Positions 1-6,077 of a stretch of 6,077 nt of DNA are shown here, piece by piece. This DNA comes from Burkholderiales bacterium. GTDB taxonomy: Bacteria; Pseudomonadota; Gammaproteobacteria; Burkholderiales; Burkholderiaceae. The stretch is from the NCBI GenBank assembly GCA_903643055.1, contig CAHJWV010000137.1, positions 1 to 6,077 on the forward strand, read 5' to 3'. The number at the start of each line of letters is the position of its first letter. Position 1 is the first letter of the stretch. The translations under genes and the position numbers were made by a program. The notes under the pieces were generated by a model. It was not told the DNA's origin, searched no databases, and was given only the letters and a program-made list of their open reading frames with translations.

Positions 1-2121
<2,121 letters not shown>

Positions 2122-2190
2122 ACTGTCGGGTGACACCGAAAGTGAAATTTCTGCCAAGTTGCTGAAAAGGTAATGACATAGGACCTGAGA

Positions 2191-2215
2191 GGCCCGGCTT
2201 TGCTGCGCCTTTTTT
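2191..2215 (+). terminator. Probable rho-independent terminator of gyrB
   Basis: A G/C-rich hairpin occupies 2191-2209: the left arm GGCCCGGC pairs with GCTGCGCC across a TTT loop, giving seven pairs (one a G-T wobble) and one C-C mismatch. It is followed directly by six T residues (2210-2215). It starts 69 bases after the gyrB stop codon, which fits an intrinsic terminator for gyrB. An alternative longer pairing of AGGCC (2190-2194) with GGCCT (2217-2221) could compete with it. On the opposite strand there is no T-run after the stem, so it should act only on rightward transcription. The call is by eye; no folding energy was computed. Confidence 0.65.
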
Positions 2216-2236
2216 CGGCCTGACTTGGTAAACGTA

Positions 2237-2291
2237 GAAGGTTGCAATGTGCAAGCCCGACCGCAGCATTTTGTAAGATGTTGCAAGCTTC
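2237..2291. repeat. Imperfect inverted repeat upstream of the ABC-3C operon
   Basis: GAAGGTTGCAA at 2237-2247 is the reverse complement of TTGCAAGCTTC at 2281-2291 at 10 of 11 positions, with 33 bases between the arms. Each arm contains the palindrome TTGCAA, and a related GTGCAAGC lies at 2249-2256. The right arm ends just before the Shine-Dalgarno of the first operon gene. It could be an operator for a dimeric regulator, or a leader hairpin close to the ribosome binding site. It could also be chance. I do not see a convincing -35/-10 pair here: TTGCAA (2242-2247) and TAAGAT (2274-2279) are 26 bases apart, which is too far for sigma-70. Confidence 0.35.
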
Positions 2292-2293
2292 CT

Positions 2294-2300
2294 AGAGGGG
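2294..2300 (+). promoter_or_regulatory. Ribosome binding site of the nuclease effector gene
   Basis: AGAGGGG at 2294-2300 is a good Shine-Dalgarno, ending four bases before the ATG at 2305. It supports that ATG as the real start. The next in-frame ATG (2443) would remove most of the N-terminal nuclease helix and come only one codon before the first acidic active-site residue. Confidence 0.7.
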
Positions 2301-2304
2301 CTGA

Positions 2305-3513
2305 ATGACAAGAACGGCAATCAGGGGAGCCTCTCGGCCACGGCGCAAGACCGAAGTGCCTGGCCAAGCGTTAGGCATCGGGCTTCAATACACTCGTCTT
2401 CTACAACTGCTTTTGCAGGCTCTTCCTGGAAGCGCCTGCAGCATGGAGTATTTGGACGACGTCGCCCAGGAAAACGCTCATGGAATCACACTCGGACAGA
2501 GCAAAAGCGCGCTCACGGCCAACCCAATAGCAGATCGGGCCAAATCACTTTGGAAGACCTTATCGAACTGGGTTACTTTGGCCGCCGAAGGCGGTTGCGA
2601 TCCAGACCGCACGGTTTTCGAGATGTATGTGTCGCGTCCCGCCTCTGGAACTCTGGTTGGCATTTTCTCTGCCGCGTCTACTCTAGACGCGGCGCAGGCA
2701 GCTGTTCTGCAGGCGCGCACCACCCTGTGGGGCAATGCTCCGAAATTTCCACTCCGAAGCGGTATTGCGACGGAGATCAAGCCCTATGTCGAGACGGTGT
2801 TCAGCGCCGACCCGGTTCTGGTGGCGCGGGTCATCAAGAACTTCACCCTGACGTGCGGCTCCGGCAGCCCTCAAGCCGACGTCGAAGCCATTCTTAAGAC
2901 ACACCCTATCTCACAGAGCAGAGTCCGTGACATAGCCGACCACATGAGCGGCGTCGTCAAGCGTAGGGTCGACGAGTTCTTGGAGGCGGGCAAGCCGGCC
3001 GTCATCACGAGCGACGACTTCCATACTTGGTATACCGCATACGTCCAGAAAATCGATCGAGACGTGGTGCTGCGAAGTTATGCAAAGCGGCCCAGCGACA
3101 AAGAAGCCTTCGGTCACCTACCCAGAGTGTTCGTGCAGCAGCTCGACCTGATCGGTCTGCCGTTCGAAGACAAGCTCGCGGCAGTAGGTGACTATCTGAT
3201 GGCCGCTGCGGACCGCACGGCGTGGGCCGTTAGCGGGGATGTGGACTCTATGACGTTCGAGGAGCTTGACGTCAGCCTCACGCGCAGCTGGAAGAACAGG
3301 CGGCTTGCCTGCAAGGTGGCACATGGAGACAAAGCTCTCGACGCACAGGGTCTGGCGTTGTACGCCGACTGCATGAACGTAGCAGTGGCCGTGCAGCAGA
3401 AGGAAGCGCCTGACCATTTCATTCCGGGTTGCATGCATCGACTGGCCGACGATCTGTCCATCGGTTGGCACCCTGAGTTCGCAGGTCGGCTCAAACCCAC
3501 GAAGGCAGATTGA
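2305..3513 (+). CDS. ABC-3C effector: Cap4/DUF4297-like nuclease with ABC-3C C-terminal region
   Basis: This 402-residue protein is the predicted effector of an ABC three-component conflict system. The N-terminal part (about 15-110) resembles the Cap4/DUF4297 restriction-endonuclease-fold nucleases: a GxxxQY helix start (24-29), then E48, D51 and D52, then Q65-S-K67, then LWKTLSNW (82-89). This matches a PD-(D/E)xK active site in which Q replaces the usual acidic residue before K, a known variant in this fold. The middle region (110-265) looks like the rest of that family, including KPAVIT-DDF (230-239). The C-terminal part (about 270-395) resembles the ABC-3C coupling domains, with FVQQLDLIG near its start, and F372-x-P-G375, H378-R-L380-A and G387-W-H-P390 near its end. 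Inferred role: double-stranded DNA cleavage released or directed by the partner ATPase. No signal peptide or membrane segment is seen, so it is cytoplasmic. The start is fixed by the Shine-Dalgarno at 2294-2300. The next gene follows two bases after the stop codon. The nuclease assignment is by motif, not by search. Confidence 0.8.
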   Translation: MTRTAIRGASRPRRKTEVPGQALGIGLQYTRLLQLLLQALPGSACSMEYLDDVAQENAHGITLGQSKSALTANPIADRAKSLWKTLSNWVTLAAEGGCDPDRTVFEMYVSRPASGTLVGIFSAASTLDAAQAAVLQARTTLWGNAPKFPLRSGIATEIKPYVETVFSADPVLVARVIKNFTLTCGSGSPQADVEAILKTHPISQSRVRDIADHMSGVVKRRVDEFLEAGKPAVITSDDFHTWYTAYVQKIDRDVVLRSYAKRPSDKEAFGHLPRVFVQQLDLIGLPFEDKLAAVGDYLMAAADRTAWAVSGDVDSMTFEELDVSLTRSWKNRRLACKVAHGDKALDAQGLALYADCMNVAVAVQQKEAPDHFIPGCMHRLADDLSIGWHPEFAGRLKPTKAD

Positions 3514-3515
3514 CG

Positions 3516-4010
3516 ATGCTGGCGAGAGAGGCGCAGAACGTACAGAACCCTGCATTGGGTGCAGCCATCCTCTGGCGCTTTTGTTGCGCCTATAGCACTA
3601 GCCACCCCACCAATGATGCCCCCGCGTTGCCCATGCTGTTTTTGGTGCTACCGATCGTGCTGCACCAGGCCACCGTCGAGCTGGTGCGTAGTACCCGGCC
3701 GAGTTCGGGGTTGCGCGCCTTTACAGCCAAGTTCGGCGACACCACAGTGTCGAAGCAAGACCTGCTGTTGCAGATCCATGAGCGGTCGCTGCGTTGGCGA
3801 ACAATAACGCTGCAGTCGATAGAACTGGCCGCTGCAGGGCGCTTGATCCATCTGACGGATGCTGGCAGGGTCATGCCCCTGTCCAAGACCAAGGCGCGAG
3901 GCCTGTCCGATGAAGTCAAGCAGCTGTTGGTTGACGCTGAAAAGCTTGGCGCCTGGTGTGGCCCGTTAACCCTGCACGAGATAACGACAACTCTGAAGGT
4001 GAGGCTCTGA
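3516..4010 (+). CDS. ABC-3C system middle component
   Basis: This 164-residue protein matches the small 'three component ABC system middle component' family. It has an N-terminal NPALGAAILWRF segment (11-22), a hydrophobic helix with LPIVLH (45-50), SSGLRAF followed by KF (63-73), a D-LL-I-R segment (82-90), and AEKLGAW near the end (141-147). The hydrophobic stretch around 39-49 is short and is better read as a buried helix than a membrane span. In the family, this protein is thought to bridge the ABC ATPase and the effector; it has no predicted enzymatic residues of its own. I chose ATG at 3516, two bases after the effector stop, with GAAGG (3501-3505) upstream at a slightly long spacing of ten bases. 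A TTG at 3510 would add two residues and overlap the effector stop by four bases; it cannot be excluded. The gene ends in TGATG, overlapping the ATPase start by one base. Confidence 0.85.
   Translation: MLAREAQNVQNPALGAAILWRFCCAYSTSHPTNDAPALPMLFLVLPIVLHQATVELVRSTRPSSGLRAFTAKFGDTTVSKQDLLLQIHERSLRWRTITLQSIELAAAGRLIHLTDAGRVMPLSKTKARGLSDEVKQLLVDAEKLGAWCGPLTLHEITTTLKVRL
3995..4004 (+). promoter_or_regulatory. Ribosome binding site of the DUF3732 ATPase gene
   Basis: GAAGGTGAGG at 3995-4004 is a strong purine-rich Shine-Dalgarno inside the end of the middle-component gene, five bases before the ATG at 4010. It decides the start of the ATPase gene against an upstream GTG at 3956 in the same frame, whose 18 extra codons would only re-read the 3' end of the preceding gene. 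Confidence 0.75.
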
Positions 4011-6010
4011 TGTTCTTCCAGATCCGTGCGATCTTGCTGTGGCCTCGTAATCCGGCCTTCCAGCCGCGCCGCGTGCGGTTTGACCTGGGCAAGGTCAACG
4101 TGATCAGTGGTGCGTCACGGACTGGTAAGTCAGCGGTTATTCCCATCATCGATTACTGTCTCGGCTCCCGCACCTGCTCCATCCCCGTCAACACCATCCG
4201 CAAGCACTGCGAGTGGTTCGGCGTTATCGTCGCGACCGTCCAAGGCGACAAGCTATTTGCGCGACGCGAGCCTGGTGCGCAGCGCAACACCGACGATATG
4301 TTTCTGATGGAAGCCGACACCATCAAGGACATCCCGCAGCGCATCGTCAAGAATACCAATGCCGACGCGGTGAAGCGTTTGCTTGACGACCTCGCTGCGC
4401 TGTCCAAGCTTGACTTCTCTGGCGGCGAGGAATCAACCGGTTTCGACGGGCGGCCGAGTTTTCGCGATCTGGCAGCCTTCACGTTCCAGCCGCAGAACAT
4501 CGTCGCCAATCCTGACGTGTTGTTCTTTAAGACCAACACCTACGAGCACCGCGAGAAGCTGCGCAAGATTTTTCCATATGTACTGGGGGCCGTCACACCA
4601 GGGCTGATGGCCAAGCAGTTCGAGCTGCAGCGCATCAAGTCGGAGCTGCGGCGCAAAGAGCGTGAACTCAAGGAGGCCCAAAACGTATCGGCGCGATGGT
4701 TGGCCGACCTCACTGCCAAGTTCAGCGAGGCGCAGGAGCTGGGTCTGATGACTAAGACCGAGCAGCCGCCAACGCGGGACCAAATGATCGAGTTGCTGGA
4801 GGAGCTTGTCGCCCGCACGGACCTGACGATCACCGTCAGCACGGCTACCATTTCCGACGCCCTACGAGAGCTCAATAGTCTAGAGGCCGAGGAGCGGGAG
4901 GTCTCGCGCGACCTGACCACCTTGCGGCACCGGCTGGAGGAAATGAATCGCATGCGCGTCGGCGGCAACCAGTACGACGCCGCTATCGGTTTGCAGCGCG
5001 GTCGCCTGCAGCTGTCAAGTTGGCTGGTCGGCCAGACTGAGGGCCAGGCAGATTGCCCGATGTGCGGTAGTCACACTTCGTCGGCCCGCGCCAAGCTCGA
5101 AGTGCTATCTGCCCGGTTGCAGGAAGTGGAGGCTGAAGCTGGTTTAGACAAGGAGGTGCCCGCCGCCTTCGATCGGGAATTGCAGCGTGTGACGGCCGAG
5201 GTTGGTGTGACTACGGAACGCCTTCGCTCAGTTCAGATTCGCAAGCGGGCGCTGTCGGGCCGATCGAAGGAAGCAAGTGAACGTCAGTTCGCAGCGAAGA
5301 AAGCCGAGCGGTTCGTCGGGAATCTAGAAGCTTCATTGGACCTGCACCGACGCCTGGGTAGCGACAGCGGTTTAGTGGATGAGGTAACCAAGCTGCGCGA
5401 GAGCGCGCAAACATTGGAAACCGAACTGAAGGCACAGGACATAGATACGCGAAAGCGTCGTGCTTTGAATGCCGTCAACAATCACGCTGGCCGCCTCTTG
5501 CCATTCCTGGATATCGAGAACCCAAACGACCCGATCTCTCTGGAGATCAGCGACCTGACGATCAAAGTCCGAGGCGCCGATCGTGAAGACTACCTGTCAG
5601 AAATCGGCAGCGGCTCCAACTGGCTTTCGTACCATCTGGCCATGCTGCTGGCGCTGCATCAGTTCTACCTGTCCCAGAAGCACAGCCCGGTGCCAGGTTT
5701 TCTGGTGCTGGATCAGCCTAGTCAGGTCTATTTCCCGAAAAATCTAGTGCGGCGCCCGGACGACGAAGGGCAGGAACCTTCCCTGCGCGACGAGGACATT
5801 GACGCCGTGCGCAAGGCCTTCGAGGTCTTGGGCAAAGTGGTGATGGCAGCTGAGGGCAAGCTACAAGTCATCGTGCTAGACCATGCGTCGCGGGACGTGT
5901 GGGGTGACATCCCAGGGGTTGTAGGTTCTAGAGAGTGGCGTAACGGCATCAAGCTTGTACCGATGCGGTGGCTGGAGGCAAACACCGACGAGGCTCCTAC
6001 GCAACACTGA
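4010..6010 (+). CDS. ABC-3C ATPase, DUF3732 family (SMC/Rad50-like)
   Basis: This 666-residue protein is the ATPase of the system and a divergent member of the SMC/Rad50-type ABC ATPases. In order: the Walker A GASRTGKS (34-41), then IIDYCLGS (46-53), which is typical of DUF3732; a Q-loop at FQPQN (159-163); a first helical arm rich in E, R and K (about 200-316); a CPMCG motif (349-353) like the Rad50 zinc hook; a second coiled arm (about 359-480); a signature motif around IGSGSNWLS (532-540); Walker B FLVLDQPSQ (564-572); and an H-loop at LDHAS (623-627). Both nucleotide-binding half-sites are complete. The residue after the Walker B aspartate (D568) is Q569, where most ABC ATPases have the catalytic glutamate; from memory this LDQPSQ form is usual in DUF3732. 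Expected to dimerise, bind ATP and possibly DNA, and control the nuclease through the middle component. The ATG at 4010 overlaps the previous stop (TGATG), which suggests translational coupling. Confidence 0.9.
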   Translation: MFFQIRAILLWPRNPAFQPRRVRFDLGKVNVISGASRTGKSAVIPIIDYCLGSRTCSIPVNTIRKHCEWFGVIVATVQGDKLFARREPGAQRNTDDMFLMEADTIKDIPQRIVKNTNADAVKRLLDDLAALSKLDFSGGEESTGFDGRPSFRDLAAFTFQPQNIVANPDVLFFKTNTYEHREKLRKIFPYVLGAVTPGLMAKQFELQRIKSELRRKERELKEAQNVSARWLADLTAKFSEAQELGLMTKTEQPPTRDQMIELLEELVARTDLTITVSTATISDALRELNSLEAEEREVSRDLTTLRHRLEEMNRMRVGGNQYDAAIGLQRGRLQLSSWLVGQTEGQADCPMCGSHTSSARAKLEVLSARLQEVEAEAGLDKEVPAAFDRELQRVTAEVGVTTERLRSVQIRKRALSGRSKEASERQFAAKKAERFVGNLEASLDLHRRLGSDSGLVDEVTKLRESAQTLETELKAQDIDTRKRRALNAVNNHAGRLLPFLDIENPNDPISLEISDLTIKVRGADREDYLSEIGSGSNWLSYHLAMLLALHQFYLSQKHSPVPGFLVLDQPSQVYFPKNLVRRPDDEGQEPSLRDEDIDAVRKAFEVLGKVVMAAEGKLQVIVLDHASRDVWGDIPGVVGSREWRNGIKLVPMRWLEANTDEAPTQH

Positions 6011-6077
6011 GGACCACTGTCGTCATTTCTATGCTCCTTCGAAAATTGAGGGTAAGCGTACAGCCAAGTCAATTAGC

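Noticed and set aside
2242..2279. A possible sigma-70 promoter made of TTGCAA (2242-2247) and TAAGAT (2274-2279).
   Set aside because: The spacing is 26 bases instead of about 17, and no better pair was found.
3118..3605. Minus-strand open frames of 137 and 145 codons across the effector/middle-component junction.
   Set aside because: They are antisense to two genes with clear family motifs and show no domain features of their own; a toxin-antitoxin reading has no support.
3956..4009. An upstream GTG start for the ATPase that would add 18 residues.
   Set aside because: The extra codons overlap the end of the middle-component gene in another frame, while the ATG at 4010 has a strong Shine-Dalgarno and begins directly at the family-like N-terminus.
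6031..6077. A short open frame from ATG at 6031 running off the window end.
   Set aside because: It covers only about 15 codons, has no Shine-Dalgarno, and cannot be told from chance.

Overview
The window suggests a betaproteobacterium, most likely Burkholderiales and possibly near the Comamonadaceae. This rests on the style of the GyrB protein, the G/C-rich third codon positions and the general look of the sequence. It is a recognition by eye, not a search. All convincing genes lie on the + strand.

Layout: positions 1-2121 hold the last ~706 codons of gyrB, the DNA gyrase ATPase/TOPRIM subunit. Its first ~108 codons lie before the window. A 183-base gap (2122-2304) follows. It holds a hairpin plus T-run that looks like the gyrB terminator, an imperfect inverted repeat, and a good ribosome binding site. 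Positions 2305-6010 are a compact three-gene operon. The last 67 bases (6011-6077) hold nothing I can support.

The three-gene operon is the interesting part. I read it as an ABC three-component (ABC-3C) system, a class of predicted biological-conflict/antiphage systems defined by comparative genomics of ABC ATPases. Gene 1 (2305-3513) is an effector. It has an N-terminal restriction-endonuclease-fold nuclease of the Cap4/DUF4297 type (E48, D51, D52, Q65-x-K67) joined to a C-terminal ABC-3C coupling region ending in a GWHP motif. Gene 2 (3516-4010) is the small middle component. Gene 3 (4010-6010) is a DUF3732-type, SMC/Rad50-like ABC ATPase with Walker A, a Q-loop, a central CPMC zinc-hook-like motif in coiled coil, a signature motif, a Walker B in which the usual glutamate is glutamine (LDQP), and an H-loop.

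The genes are almost touching (2-nt gap, then a 1-nt TGATG overlap), so they are probably translated together and form one complex. The inferred logic is that the ATPase senses a nucleoprotein structure such as invading DNA, and the middle component relays ATPase state to the nuclease. The inserted operon sits right behind gyrB, which in many bacteria is in the origin-proximal dnaA-dnaN-gyrB block. That looks like an accessory defence cassette placed next to a core gene.
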